A stretch of DNA of 64,000 nt from Desulfoluna sp. (GTDB lineage: Bacteria > Desulfobacterota > Desulfobacteria > Desulfobacterales > Desulfolunaceae). Of this stretch, positions 1 to 9,114 are shown piece by piece (positions within the stretch are counted from its first letter, which is position 1; every line of letters begins with the position of its first letter). The position numbers were made by a program, and so were the translations under genes. The stretch lies in NCBI RefSeq assembly GCF_030145185.1, contig NZ_JAQYWB010000005.1, forward strand, positions 52,930-116,929, in the 5' to 3' direction. The notes under the pieces are model-generated. The model was not told the DNA's origin. It saw only the letters and a program-made list of their open reading frames with translations, and did not search any database.

Positions 1-2
1 AG

Positions 3-1127
3 GCGCACACTTTTTTTCAGGCTCGGGGGTTCACCACCGACCAATTCTGCCACTACATGGCCCTGTGCTATCAACTCCGGCGCGCCTTTTTTCTCATCCG
101 AGACTCTCTCGTGGGGGAGAGCCGGGCCATGAGACACCTGAGGCGTGACCTCTGGAACAATATCTTTACCCATGACATTGGCCTTTACGCCCGGTACCTG
201 ATCAACCGCATGGAAGATTTCTCCACCCTGCTCCTGGGGGAGACCGGAACAGGCAAGGGGACGGCAGCCATCGCCATCGGCCGAAGCGGCTACATCCCCT
301 TCGACCCCGTCCGAAAAACCTTTACCGAAAGCTTTACCCGGACCTTTGTCTCCCTCAACCTCTCTCAGTACCCGGAGGCCCTGCTGGAGTCCGAGCTCTT
401 CGGTCATAAAAAAGGAGCATTTACAGGGGCCGTAGAAGATCACAAAGGGGTGCTGGAACGATGCAGCCCCCACGGGGCCATCCTTTTAGACGAGTTGGGC
501 GAGATCGCCCCCCACACCCAGATCAAGCTCCTGCAAGTGCTTCAGGAGCGGCTCTTCACCCCGGTGGGCAGCCACATGAAGACGCGGTTCAACGGTCGGG
601 TGATCGCCGCAACCAACCGCCCCTTCGAAGAGATTACGGGAAGCGAAGGATTCCGGGACGACTTCTTCTACAGGCTCTGCTCGGATATCATCACCGTCCC
701 CCCACTGCGGGTCCGTATCGAAGAAGATCCGGCAGAGCTGGGAGCCCTTTTGAACCATACCGTCACGCGCATGGTGGGCAAAGAGTCCCCCGAGTACACG
801 GCCATGGTCCGGGAGGTGATCGACCGACAGCTCGGCACGCACTATCCCTGGCCCGGCAACGTGCGCGAGCTGGAGCAATGCACTCGAAGGGTCCTGATCA
901 AAAAGAGCTACCTGCTTCCCCACCAAACCGAAGACACCTCCCTGACCGAGCGCCTCACCCGAGGGATTCGAAGCGGTGAAACCAACCTCAAAGAACTCAC
1001 CGGCGGCTACTGCACCATGCTCTACAAACGCCACGGGACCTACGGTGACGTGGCCCGCATCACAGGACTCGACCGGCGCACGGCGAAGAAATATATTGAA
1101 ACATTCAACCAGGATCAGACCCACTGA
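3..1127 (+). CDS. Sigma-54-dependent transcriptional activator (5' end outside window)
   Basis: An AAA+ enhancer-binding protein that remodels sigma-54 RNA polymerase. The frame is open to the left edge, so the N-terminal sensory part is missing. Counting from the first Met in the window (base 57), Walker A GETGTGKG is at 61-68, the sigma-54 contact loop GAFTGA is intact at 120-125, and Walker B (ILLDE) is near 142-146. The C-terminus has a short helix-turn-helix (YGDVARITGLDRRTAKKYIE). There is no neighbouring sensor kinase in view, so the signal is unknown. Family assignment is firm; the regulated genes cannot be inferred. Confidence 0.9.
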   Translation, partial: AHTFFQARGFTTDQFCHYMALCYQLRRAFFLIRDSLVGESRAMRHLRRDLWNNIFTHDIGLYARYLINRMEDFSTLLLGETGTGKGTAAIAIGRSGYIPFDPVRKTFTESFTRTFVSLNLSQYPEALLESELFGHKKGAFTGAVEDHKGVLERCSPHGAILLDELGEIAPHTQIKLLQVLQERLFTPVGSHMKTRFNGRVIAATNRPFEEITGSEGFRDDFFYRLCSDIITVPPLRVRIEEDPAELGALLNHTVTRMVGKESPEYTAMVREVIDRQLGTHYPWPGNVRELEQCTRRVLIKKSYLLPHQTEDTSLTERLTRGIRSGETNLKELTGGYCTMLYKRHGTYGDVARITGLDRRTAKKYIETFNQDQTH

Positions 1128-1136
1128 ACAAAACCT

Positions 1137-1200
1137 GCCTCCGGCGGCAAGGTGGCGAAGCCACTGTAGCAAAAACCACCTTGAAAGCGGGTTGCAACAT
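1137..1200. repeat. Fragment of GCCTCCGGCGG dispersed element
   Basis: Begins GCCTCCGGCGGCAAGGTGG ten bases after the activator stop codon and continues through a CCACCTTGAAAGCGGGTT block. The same blocks recur near 7437, 43317, 52483, 55946, 56404, 58955 and 59531. This copy lacks the far end. Confidence 0.75.
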
Positions 1201-1232
1201 CCGTCGTGAAGTCATAAGCCACGGAATCGTTT

Positions 1233-1733
1233 TTACAATACGATCTTTTCCCGCCGGGCCAGCATGCGCTGTTTCTCTTCCAGACGGCGAGCCCTTCGGT
1301 AGCGGGCCTCTTCATTTCGGCGTTCGTCGTCTGGGGTCTCCAGAATTAAGGGGGGAAGTTTCCTGACCTCGGCCCCTTGATCATAAAGGGCCACAAAGGT
1401 GAGGTAAGCGCTTCCCACGTGTTTCTTCTCACCGGTCAGCAGGTTTTCCCCCTCCACACACACCCCGATCTCCATAGAGGTGCTCCCCACCATATTGAGA
1501 CTTGCCTTCAGGGTGAGCAGCTCGCCGATATACATAGGCACAAAAAAATCCATGCGATCAATGGACGCGGTCACGCAGATGGTCCGCGCATAACGCACTC
1601 CCACCACCCCGGCGGCGTTGTCAATGTACTTCATAATCACGCCGCCGTGGACGTTTCCAGCGGGGTTGGCATCCTGGGGCAACATCAGATGAGAAAGGAC
1701 AACACGGGTTTCTGAAACAGGGCGTCCCTGCAT
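1233..1733 (-). CDS. Acyl-CoA thioesterase, hotdog fold (YciA/BFIT type)
   Basis: Predicted to hydrolyse acyl-CoA thioesters in the cytoplasm. The 166-residue protein carries the hotdog signature AGNVHGG at residues 25-31 followed by the long central helix, and ends with an unusual highly charged Arg/Glu-rich helix (about 130-166). The start at 1733 was chosen over an upstream in-frame Met because AAGGAG lies seven bases before it and the protein then begins like the family (MQGRPVSETR). It is transcribed towards the sigma-54 activator gene. Substrate chain length cannot be told. Confidence 0.88.
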   Translation of the reverse strand: MQGRPVSETRVVLSHLMLPQDANPAGNVHGGVIMKYIDNAAGVVGVRYARTICVTASIDRMDFFVPMYIGELLTLKASLNMVGSTSMEIGVCVEGENLLTGEKKHVGSAYLTFVALYDQGAEVRKLPPLILETPDDERRNEEARYRRARRLEEKQRMLARREKIVL

Positions 1734-1960
1734 AACGACTCCTTGAATGAATGATAAAAGTGTGATGTTTATGGTGGGCTGTCCGTGAGACGACCATGAC
1801 AAAAGAAGGGAACTCAAAGGCCTGCGAATCGTTGAAATACCACGTTATCAACCGACACAGGAAAAAGCAGGACCCCGAAAGGCTCGCCCGCCAGTGGCAT
1901 GGATCATAAAACGCAGATTACCACAACAGAAACGATGTCAACACTCTTAAAGGAACACCC

Positions 1961-2812
1961 GTGATTCAAAACAGCTTTATTCATATGCAAGGGGTGGGCA
2001 AAGCCACCGAAGAGGCGCTCTGGCGACAGGGAATCACCGACTGGTCACGTTTCGAAGAGGCCTGCGCCAGGGGGACGAAGTTTCCCAGGGCGGGTACCGT
2101 GCTTCAAAGTATCAAAACATCACGCCACCACTATGACCGGGGTGACCTGCTTTTCTTCGAGGCCGGGCTGCCCGCCGGAGAGGCCTGGCGCCTCTTTCCA
2201 GGCTTTCAGAAACGCACCTGCTACTTAGACATCGAAACCACGGGAGACGGGCCCTGGTGCGACATCACCACCATCGCCCTCTACGATGGTCAACGCGTCT
2301 CCACCTACGTCAACGGAGAGAACCTCGCTGACTTTAAAGAAGCGATTAAAGCATACTCCACCGTGGTCACTTACAACGGAAAATCTTTTGATATTCCGGT
2401 CATCCGAAGGGTCCTGGGGATCCCCATGGAAATGGCCCACATCGACCTCCGGTATGTTCTGGGAAGCCTGGGCATTAAAGGGGGCCTGAAACGGTGCGAG
2501 GAGATCCTCGGCATGGGCCGTACCGACCTGGCCGGCGTGGATGGATCCTCTGCGGTGGTGATGTGGAACCATTACAAGAGGACCGGCGACCGGCGCTACC
2601 TCGAAACCCTCCTCGCCTATAACGTGGCGGACACCATCAACATGGAACCCCTGCTGGTGGAAGCCTGCCGCATACGCAGGGACACCATCCCAGAGGGCGT
2701 TCGGTTCACTCTTTCCGGCACAAAACGACCTGAAAACCCTCACATCCCTGACCATGGAGTCATAGAGGAGATGCGACAACTGCACAGTCACCCCAAAGGG
2801 AACCTGTGGTAA
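1961..2812 (+). CDS. Ribonuclease H-like exonuclease domain protein (YprB type)
   Basis: A 283-residue protein with a DEDD-type 3'-5' exonuclease core: motif I YLDIETTG (Asp90, Glu92), motif II YNGKSFDIPVI, and motif III in YNVADT. The first 30 residues (GVGKATEEALWRQGI) look like a helix-hairpin-helix DNA-binding segment. It starts at GTG with AAAGGA eight bases upstream. It resembles the stand-alone YprB ribonuclease-H-like family, whose substrate is not well defined, so a role in nucleic-acid trimming or repair is only inferred. Confidence 0.82.
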   Translation: MIQNSFIHMQGVGKATEEALWRQGITDWSRFEEACARGTKFPRAGTVLQSIKTSRHHYDRGDLLFFEAGLPAGEAWRLFPGFQKRTCYLDIETTGDGPWCDITTIALYDGQRVSTYVNGENLADFKEAIKAYSTVVTYNGKSFDIPVIRRVLGIPMEMAHIDLRYVLGSLGIKGGLKRCEEILGMGRTDLAGVDGSSAVVMWNHYKRTGDRRYLETLLAYNVADTINMEPLLVEACRIRRDTIPEGVRFTLSGTKRPENPHIPDHGVIEEMRQLHSHPKGNLW

Positions 2813-2919
2813 ATATTTAGAATTCAAAGCATCCGTTGTCAGATGCAGTCAACAGGGAATTGGAAAGCCTCTCCAAAAGGGTGTCAGTAAAAAAAACATG
2901 CGTATTTCCTGTAACACTC

Positions 2920-2948
2920 TTGATATTCATTAAAATTACCCATATAAA
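2920..2948 (+). promoter_or_regulatory. Sigma-70-type promoter of ihfA
   Basis: TTGATA at 2920-2925 and TATAAA at 2943-2948, separated by 17 bases, 67 bases before the IHF/HU start codon, in AT-rich DNA. Confidence 0.6.
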
Positions 2949-3015
2949 GTATAACTGTTTTGTACGCAATCCCTGAAGCATCAAGCATTCGAAATATCTT
3001 GCGGGAGCACCGACA

Positions 3016-3303
3016 ATGGCACTTACGAAGACCAACATTGTGGATCAAGTCCAGGAAAGAATAGGTTATTCGAGAAAACGAAGCAGTGATCTTGTAGAAA
3101 ACCTGATTGAAATTATCAAAGACACCATCGGAAAAGGTGAAGATGTTCTGGTCAGCGGTTTCGGCAAATTCTGCGTCAAAGAAAAAGGCGCCCGGAAAGG
3201 GCGCAACCCAGCGACAGGAAACGACATGATGCTGGATCAAAGAAAAGTTGTGACCTTTAAATGTTCGTCTGTCCTGCGCGACAGAATTAACGAGGACAAC
3301 TAA
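3016..3303 (+). CDS. ihfA: Integration host factor / HU family DNA-binding protein, IHF alpha type
   Basis: A 95-residue nucleoid protein that bends DNA as a dimer. The sequence has the N-terminal helical dimerisation part (ALTKTNIVDQV), the GFGKF turn, and the beta-arm tip RNPATG whose proline intercalates into the minor groove. Family members are 90-100 residues. Monocistronic: it has its own promoter and is followed by a strong terminator. Alpha rather than HU is judged from overall resemblance (KTNIVDQV, GKFCVKEKGARKGRNP); a beta subunit is not in the window. Confidence 0.9.
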   Translation: MALTKTNIVDQVQERIGYSRKRSSDLVENLIEIIKDTIGKGEDVLVSGFGKFCVKEKGARKGRNPATGNDMMLDQRKVVTFKCSSVLRDRINEDN

Positions 3304-3324
3304 GCCTTTACCGTCCACACATCT

Positions 3325-3366
3325 AAAAAAAGCCCCCTTCGACTCGTTTCGAAGGGGGCTTTTTTT
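3325..3366. terminator. Bidirectional rho-independent terminator
   Basis: Perfect 12-bp stem (AGCCCCCTTCGA / TCGAAGGGGGCT), six-base loop, A-tract on the left and T-tract on the right. It serves ihfA on + and the converging large gene on -, whose stop codon at 3365 overlaps its edge. Confidence 0.93.
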
Positions 3367-6300
3367 ATGCATCGTTTTCGATAAAATCAGCCATCGGATC
3401 TTCCGGTACCTTCTTCGGCTTTTTCATCCAGCCGCCCCCCTCACACAGGGACTCCCCGGCCCATCGAACCCAGCCCACAACCTTCAAGGCAAGCCAGAGA
3501 GACCAGGCCAGCATCACCAGCCGAAAGGTCCAGACGGGAAGGCACCAGACGGCAGGCTCAGGAAAAGCGCCGGCCACCCGGTCCACGGTCCAGTGGAGCA
3601 GGGTCGCGGTGGACCCGTTGCCGGCGATCTGCATATCCGGCACCCCGAGAAGCCCCCCCTGGACGGCCTCAAAAAGCACCATGGCCACCCCCACGCCCCA
3701 CCCCACCAGCACCACCTGAACCACGTTAAAGGCCAGGCGCTTTTCGGGCCGTTGGCGTCGTCTCATCTCCAGGGCAAAAAACCACCCGACCGCCAGCACA
3801 ACCGCGGGCAGACTCCGGGTGACGAGTCCAAGCCCCAGCAGAGCCCACTCCAGGCTGGAAAGGGGAGAGACGGGCACTCGGCCCAGAAGGACCCCGGCCA
3901 GCACCACCAGCAACACCACACTCCACATCAGCACCGCTGGGCCCAGGGAGGGCCCTGCGGTCCAGAGGATCCAGTGCTCCCTTGAGAGATGCATAAACAG
4001 GTCAAGGTTCGACGCCTGACGCCCGAGGGAGAGATCCGGCAGCGAAATTTTCCGGGGCACCAGTAAATCCAGGGGAGAAAAAGCTTCGTCCTGGGAACTC
4101 CGCCAGATCACCTTGATATCCCCCCTGCCCGGATTCACCGGCACCGTAATCTTTCCGCCCTCTTCCGGCACAGGGACCGATTCACCAGAGGCCGTGACCT
4201 CCTTCACGTGGGCATTGAAACGGCTCTCCACCTCCACCACGGCCCCTTTGGAGGCGCGAATGTCAGCCGCCAGCTCCATGCGGGTCTCCCCGTCACCGGG
4301 CCAGAGAGACAACCGGGCATGATCCACGGTCAAGGTACGCCCCCCGGCACCTGCAAAACGGGAAACGGCAAGGGCCACCCTCTCTCCCCGCCGGGGAAAC
4401 CATGCCATCCCTTTTTGCGCGCTCCCCCCCGTGGGGGCGATCCCCGACCAGGTCAAATGCCAGAGAGGATCCAGATAGAGCCGCCAGATTTCGGCCACAT
4501 GGCCGGTATCCGGAGCCTTCAAGTCCAGGGGGGCACCTGGAGGCAGCACGCCCTCCCATTGCCTTTTCTTCACCCCTGAGGGAAAGGTAACGGAGACCTG
4601 ATTGCCTTGGCGCTTCACCCCTTTGAGTTCGGTTCGAATCTCTTCCCCTGCCAGCAGGGTAAGGGTCATCCCCACCGGCGGTCCAGAGACATCGCCGCCG
4701 TGCCGGGTGACGGTGGTGACCACCCGCCATTCCAGGCCGAGGTCCAGCCTGCGTTCCACCTGAAACCAACTGAGGAGCCGCCCTTTGCCGGTGAGGGGTT
4801 TCAGGGCATCGGCCCCTGTGGCCATCCGGGTGGCCCGAATCACCCCATCCACTTGAAGGGTATCGGTCAACCCCGTGACCTGCCAGCCGGTCTCCTCCTC
4901 CACACGAACAGAACCCGGCGGCAAAGGGAACCGAAAGGTCCACTCGCCGGTCTGGCCCGCCCCTTTAAGAGTCAGGTGATGAATTCCCGGAACCAGGTGC
5001 ACCCAGGTTTCTCCATTCAGTCGGAGGCGTTCAAGGGAGCCCCTGCCTTTTTCAGCCACCTCGACCAGTCGCCAGCTTCCATCTCCTGACGGGAGAGGGA
5101 CCGCCACATGGGCCTGGGTATCGACCTGAAGTCTCAGCGTCACGGCATCGCCCTGCTGCTGAGGCAATATTACGACAACACGGGTTAAAGCGGCACAGGA
5201 GGGGTAACAGGGGGAGGCCTCTGTCAGACGGGATTCAAGCTCTGAAAGGAGGGGTTCAGAAGGAAAGGGCCCGGCAAGAGCCATCCGGGGGGAAAGGGTC
5301 AAAAAAGCACCCACAAGAATCAGGAGCACACCCCCGGCGCCCCTGGAAAAGCCCCCCCGCGTCACAGGAGCCACACGAAGCAGCAGCAGGAGCAGCAACC
5401 CCACCCGCAGCACGCACAGCCCGCGCCAGACAAGGGAAGGAATCAGATGCAAGGTGATGAGGTGGGTTTCTGAGGCCGGACCCGTGGACGCCGTCACACG
5501 CTTGCCGTACCAGCTCGGAAGGGCAGGACCGGTCTGGGTTTCCCCCTCTTCCACGGCCGGTACGACCTGTGAACGGGCCCTCTTCCCCGCCCCTTTCTGC
5601 ATGGACCGCGTCATCACCGCATCCATCTGACTCCTCGACTCATTGGCCATTGATTTCACCTCCATCTCCAGGGATTCAGCCCGAATCGGAGCCATCGTGG
5701 GTTGCTCCAGCTGGGGATAAAGGGCCTGACGAAGCTGTTGAGACGCAAAAAGCAGGGACACCGCAAAAAGAGCCACAAGCACGACACCATGAAGTCCCCT
5801 GACCCCTTGTGCCCAAAGCCCACCGAGCCATCCCTCCCCCCGACCCGCCAAACGCATGAGCGCAGTGGTCACCAGAACCGCCGGCCAGACCAGGGCCGGT
5901 GTATAGGGTTCATGCCACACCAGGGCCAGCCCCGGGACAAAAAGAAGCCCCCAGGAAATCCCCCAGAGCTTGAAGGCCGCCACCGCCACCACCAGGATCA
6001 AAAAAAAGTCGAGGAGGGACCAGGCCTCTATAAAAACACGCCCGGACTCCACGGCGGCCCCGGCAACAGCGAAAAGCCCCCAACCCACCGGCAGATGAAC
6101 CGCCAGTGAGGTGCGGTCAAAGGAGAGATTCCACCCCACGGGAAGGGGCCTGTTAACAGCCCCGGTCTCCATGCGTGAAACGGACTCAAGGTTCACCGCC
6201 CCCTTTTGAACCTCCACGCCAAAGCGGCCCTCACCCGAATCGGCCACCCGGCGAGCCCGTCCGTCCAGGCGAATGCGCCCGGGCTCATAAAGCCCCTTCG

Positions 6301-7417
6301 GCAATGAAACAAACCGACGGGCATTGACCTCTCCGGAAATCCGGTCCCGAACCGTGGCCCCTCCCCCGTCAAAATCGAGCCACACGTCCCGTTTTAAGGT
6401 GAGCCGGGAGGCACTTTTTCCCTGGCCGCGCCTCACCTCGGTGACGGCAAGGACATCCCCTTTTTTCGCCAGATAAGCCGGAAACCGCTTCCAGGCATCG
6501 GGCAGACGGGTCATCTCGGGGTCCACCTGCCTCAAGCCCGCAAGAGAAACCAGCCTCATGGCCGAAGACCGCCTGAATGTCCACACCTCCTGCCCGAAAG
6601 GTGCCGCAAAGGGAGCCAGGGTCGACAGGATCCCATCATAGACCGCCGTCACCGTGACCACCCATTTCCCAGGCCTGACGTCCACCTCCAGACGCCCGTT
6701 TTCCGCCATACGGGCCGGCAGCTCACTCCGGAGTTCCACCGGCGACGTTCCGGCAAGAAGAATACCCGAAAGGGTCTCCCTCCGTTTGCCCCCGGAGATG
6801 GAGAGGGTCAGCTTCGTGGTCACCGTGGCCGGAAGGGTATCTGAAAAAAGGCGGGCCACCTCCACGGTGGTTTGATCGTTTTCCCGGGGTTTTTGGCTGG
6901 GACGACGCATCCAGAGCCGATCCCCAGCGTCGATATAGGGGACTTCCACCGCCGTCCCATCCACGGTCAGCAAAAGCGAGGCCGTGGTACTTGGAATCGG
7001 GATGGCATGGGGACGCCGTTTCCAGGCAAACCGACCGGCAAGGGCATGATCCCCCGCCGTGAGATACACCCGGGGCCGCCCGCTCTCAAGGGTCACCGCG
7101 ATGGGCTCGCTGTCCGCCGTCACCCTCTGAGGCCAAAGGGTTTGATCCCCGGGGAGCATCACAAATCCGTCGGCAAACAGGGTCACTTTCTGACGAAAAC
7201 GCCCGTGATCCGGTGCCACCACGAGGTGAAGGGTCCCGGGCCAGAGGCACTGATATCCTTTGTCATCCTGGTAAAGACGGGGACAGACGACCTGCTCGTT
7301 GCCGTGCATCACCCAGCCCTGCCACGCAGAAAGAGACTCCGGTACCGTCCCCCCATCCGCAGCCAAGCTTGCGGAACATGATAGAAAAAAGAAAAGAATC
7401 GCAAAAAACCGTTTCAT
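3365..7417 (-). CDS. Large envelope protein of unknown function, signal peptide and two membrane clusters
   Basis: I do not recognise the family. The 1350-residue product starts at 7417 (GGGGAG upstream), giving a clean signal peptide (MKRFFAILFFFLSCSASLA). It continues with about 440 residues of beta-rich, Arg/Gly/Val-rich sequence, a cluster of membrane helices at about 466-590, a Met/Arg/Gln-rich linker, another hydrophobic segment near 690-750, a second long beta-rich extracytoplasmic part, and at least four helices at about 1150-1335. The short C-terminus (KKPKKVPEDPMADFIEND) is charged. No catalytic motif was seen. It stands alone between a terminator and a repeat. A surface or periplasmic role is inferred from topology only. 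Confidence 0.8.
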   Translation of the reverse strand: MKRFFAILFFFLSCSASLAADGGTVPESLSAWQGWVMHGNEQVVCPRLYQDDKGYQCLWPGTLHLVVAPDHGRFRQKVTLFADGFVMLPGDQTLWPQRVTADSEPIAVTLESGRPRVYLTAGDHALAGRFAWKRRPHAIPIPSTTASLLLTVDGTAVEVPYIDAGDRLWMRRPSQKPRENDQTTVEVARLFSDTLPATVTTKLTLSISGGKRRETLSGILLAGTSPVELRSELPARMAENGRLEVDVRPGKWVVTVTAVYDGILSTLAPFAAPFGQEVWTFRRSSAMRLVSLAGLRQVDPEMTRLPDAWKRFPAYLAKKGDVLAVTEVRRGQGKSASRLTLKRDVWLDFDGGGATVRDRISGEVNARRFVSLPKGLYEPGRIRLDGRARRVADSGEGRFGVEVQKGAVNLESVSRMETGAVNRPLPVGWNLSFDRTSLAVHLPVGWGLFAVAGAAVESGRVFIEAWSLLDFFLILVVAVAAFKLWGISWGLLFVPGLALVWHEPYTPALVWPAVLVTTALMRLAGRGEGWLGGLWAQGVRGLHGVVLVALFAVSLLFASQQLRQALYPQLEQPTMAPIRAESLEMEVKSMANESRSQMDAVMTRSMQKGAGKRARSQVVPAVEEGETQTGPALPSWYGKRVTASTGPASETHLITLHLIPSLVWRGLCVLRVGLLLLLLLRVAPVTRGGFSRGAGGVLLILVGAFLTLSPRMALAGPFPSEPLLSELESRLTEASPCYPSCAALTRVVVILPQQQGDAVTLRLQVDTQAHVAVPLPSGDGSWRLVEVAEKGRGSLERLRLNGETWVHLVPGIHHLTLKGAGQTGEWTFRFPLPPGSVRVEEETGWQVTGLTDTLQVDGVIRATRMATGADALKPLTGKGRLLSWFQVERRLDLGLEWRVVTTVTRHGGDVSGPPVGMTLTLLAGEEIRTELKGVKRQGNQVSVTFPSGVKKRQWEGVLPPGAPLDLKAPDTGHVAEIWRLYLDPLWHLTWSGIAPTGGSAQKGMAWFPRRGERVALAVSRFAGAGGRTLTVDHARLSLWPGDGETRMELAADIRASKGAVVEVESRFNAHVKEVTASGESVPVPEEGGKITVPVNPGRGDIKVIWRSSQDEAFSPLDLLVPRKISLPDLSLGRQASNLDLFMHLSREHWILWTAGPSLGPAVLMWSVVLLVVLAGVLLGRVPVSPLSSLEWALLGLGLVTRSLPAVVLAVGWFFALEMRRRQRPEKRLAFNVVQVVLVGWGVGVAMVLFEAVQGGLLGVPDMQIAGNGSTATLLHWTVDRVAGAFPEPAVWCLPVWTFRLVMLAWSLWLALKVVGWVRWAGESLCEGGGWMKKPKKVPEDPMADFIENDA

Positions 7418-7436
7418 CCTGTCTCCCCAAAGAAAA

Positions 7437-7655
7437 GCCTCCGGCGGCAAGGTGACGCCCCCTTGAAAGCGAGTTTGCGAATGCGATGCGGGTGTCGGTA
7501 CTCTCAGCACCTCGCGTCCGCATTCGCGTTACGGGTGAGGGGGTGCACGTGTCGCGGCAAAGCCAAAAGCGGTGACTGATCGTACATTGCAAGCGCATGA
7601 GCTGCCGGTTCTTCCGTGTCAATTCACGGGTTAAGATCAACCGGAGCCACGCCGA
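7437..7655. repeat. Long copy of GCCTCCGGCGG dispersed element
   Basis: Starts GCCTCCGGCGGCAAGGTG 20 bases upstream of the large-gene start codon and runs through TTTGCGAATGCG, CGTCCGCATTCGCGTTACGGGTGAGG and CTTCCGTGTCAATTCACGGGTTAA. The last two blocks recur in the same order in the copy at 52483-52796. Bases 7656-7749 beyond it hold nothing recognisable. Any short frame crossing it is repeat-derived. Confidence 0.75.
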
Positions 7656-7749
7656 CGGCGAGGTAGTGAAACCATACATCCAGCTCCCGAACCACGACAA
7701 GACGGGGATCGAAGGGGCTTAAACGCGAGGGGCTTCGCCATCAACCATC

Positions 7750-8478
7750 CTATTTTTTAAACATTTTATCAACCTCATCTGTGAAGGGTCCATGGGGTTC
7801 ATGGACCACCAGAGGCGGCAAAATATGGTGAGATATGGGACATATGGAAAGAGAAAGAAGCAGGCGTTTGGGCGGAGCCCCGGCATGGGAATGGACCATG
7901 CGGAGTCTTCCGGGATGAAATTTTTTCCGGCTGGCAGTGGCCATCACCTCCTCCAGCCGTTCGGCTGGATAGACCATAGAAAACATCCCCGTAGGAGACA
8001 GGTTCAGGCGGGCGGCGTCCAGAAGTTCGGAAAGGGAAAGGGCCACTTCATGGCGGGCAATGGCTTTCTGGTCCCGGGGATTCAGTCGGCCTCTGCCCAG
8101 GGGGGTGTAGGGGGGATTGCTCACCACCCGATCAAAGGGGCCACCTTCATAGGGTTGCGTACAATGGCGCATATCGGTGTGAAGAATCGTCAGCCGATCG
8201 GTCAGGCCATTTTCTACCCGATTTTTTTCGGCCAGGTGGGCCAGTGCGGCCTGCAGTTCCACCCCCACCACTCGGACCAAACCGGGATGACGACGGGCCA
8301 GGACCAGGGGCATGACCCCACACCCGCAGCCGAGGTCTAACAGGGAAACCGCCCCTGTCATCTCTGCAAAATGGGCCAACAGGACCGAATCGATGGAGAA
8401 CCGGTATCCCCGCTTCTCCTGAAAAAGAACGAGTTCCCCGTCAAAAAGCGTATCCGCGGTCAAATCGGAAGGGACCAA
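7750..8478 (-). CDS. tRNA1(Val) adenine-N6 methyltransferase-like protein (TrmN6/YfiC family)
   Basis: An SAM-dependent N6-adenine methyltransferase of about 242 residues. Motif I LLDLGCGCGVMPL (about 46-58) binds SAM, and the catalytic NPPYTPLGRGR motif (about 117-127) is that of amino-methylating enzymes. In this family the target is A37 of tRNA1(Val), but related NPPY enzymes modify other RNAs or proteins, so the substrate is inferred. Start is TTG at 8478, two bases after the stop of the upstream DUF721 gene, with GAGGAA inside that gene: a translationally coupled pair. Confidence 0.85.
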   Translation of the reverse strand: MVPSDLTADTLFDGELVLFQEKRGYRFSIDSVLLAHFAEMTGAVSLLDLGCGCGVMPLVLARRHPGLVRVVGVELQAALAHLAEKNRVENGLTDRLTILHTDMRHCTQPYEGGPFDRVVSNPPYTPLGRGRLNPRDQKAIARHEVALSLSELLDAARLNLSPTGMFSMVYPAERLEEVMATASRKKFHPGRLRMVHSHAGAPPKRLLLSLSICPISHHILPPLVVHEPHGPFTDEVDKMFKK

Positions 8479-8480
8479 GG

Positions 8481-8804
8481 TCAGGGTTCCTCAACATGGC
8501 CGATGGAAAATCGGATCTCGCGCAGAGTCTCCTCGCCGAGCTGTTTATTAATACGAGCCATGATCTCATGTTTCATCATGGAGAGGTGGTGGATCCAGAC
8601 GGAGCTGTCCACCGTGACAAGCAGGAGGGTCCCCCGAAAGGCCTTGGGCCGGGTGTGACGCGCCACCTCCTCACCCACAGCTTCCGTCCAGGTTTCCCAA
8701 AGGGAGAGAAGCTCCAGGTCGGCACGACCGGCAAGGGCTCCAATATTTTTCGTCAGGATATCGCCGATATGGGATGCATCCTGTTTTTTTTCACGTCTCT
8801 TCAT
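8481..8804 (-). CDS. DciA-like DUF721 protein
   Basis: About 107 residues with the DUF721 core: IGDILTKNIGALAG, LWETWTEAVGEEVARHTRP and LLVTVDSSVWIHHLSMMKHEIMARIN. DciA proteins of this family load the replicative helicase DnaB in bacteria lacking DnaC. The length fits the KH-like domain without the long C-terminal tail of some DciA proteins. I chose ATG at 8804; a GTG at 8822 is also possible, and neither has a strong ribosome site. Functional assignment as a helicase loader is by family only. Confidence 0.75.
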   Translation of the reverse strand: MKRREKKQDASHIGDILTKNIGALAGRADLELLSLWETWTEAVGEEVARHTRPKAFRGTLLLVTVDSSVWIHHLSMMKHEIMARINKQLGEETLREIRFSIGHVEEP

Positions 8805-9114
8805 AACCCGAAGGTTCACCACACCTGCTTCAACCTGTCAACCTCTTCCATGGCCTCTGGGTCAACTTTATCTGAATTTGTACTTTGGTCCTTGAAACTT
8901 TTCCCGTATTTGATTAGATTTTTAACATTGATGATTTTGTAAATTAGCGTACATTTAGAGTGTGGCTTTCCAAAGAGCCTGATGTCATGGCAAATCAGAA
9001 CTGGGGAGAAGACGACCTCGGCCATGAGCCCCTCTTGAATCAACAAAATAAAATCATCGTTCCATCGGTATGAACCCCATCACGCATCTGCAATCACAAA
9101 CCACAGGAACCACT

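Noticed and set aside
7263..7700. Short frames through the GC-rich elements (peptides with ...LSRWRHLAAGGF-type runs, here and near 52400, 56444, 58817)
   Set aside because: The same peptide words appear in different frames and strands because the DNA repeat recurs; not genes.
8816..9046. 76-codon minus-strand frame between the DUF721 gene and hflK
   Set aside because: No ribosome site, no recognisable motif, and it overlaps the likely promoter region of hflK.
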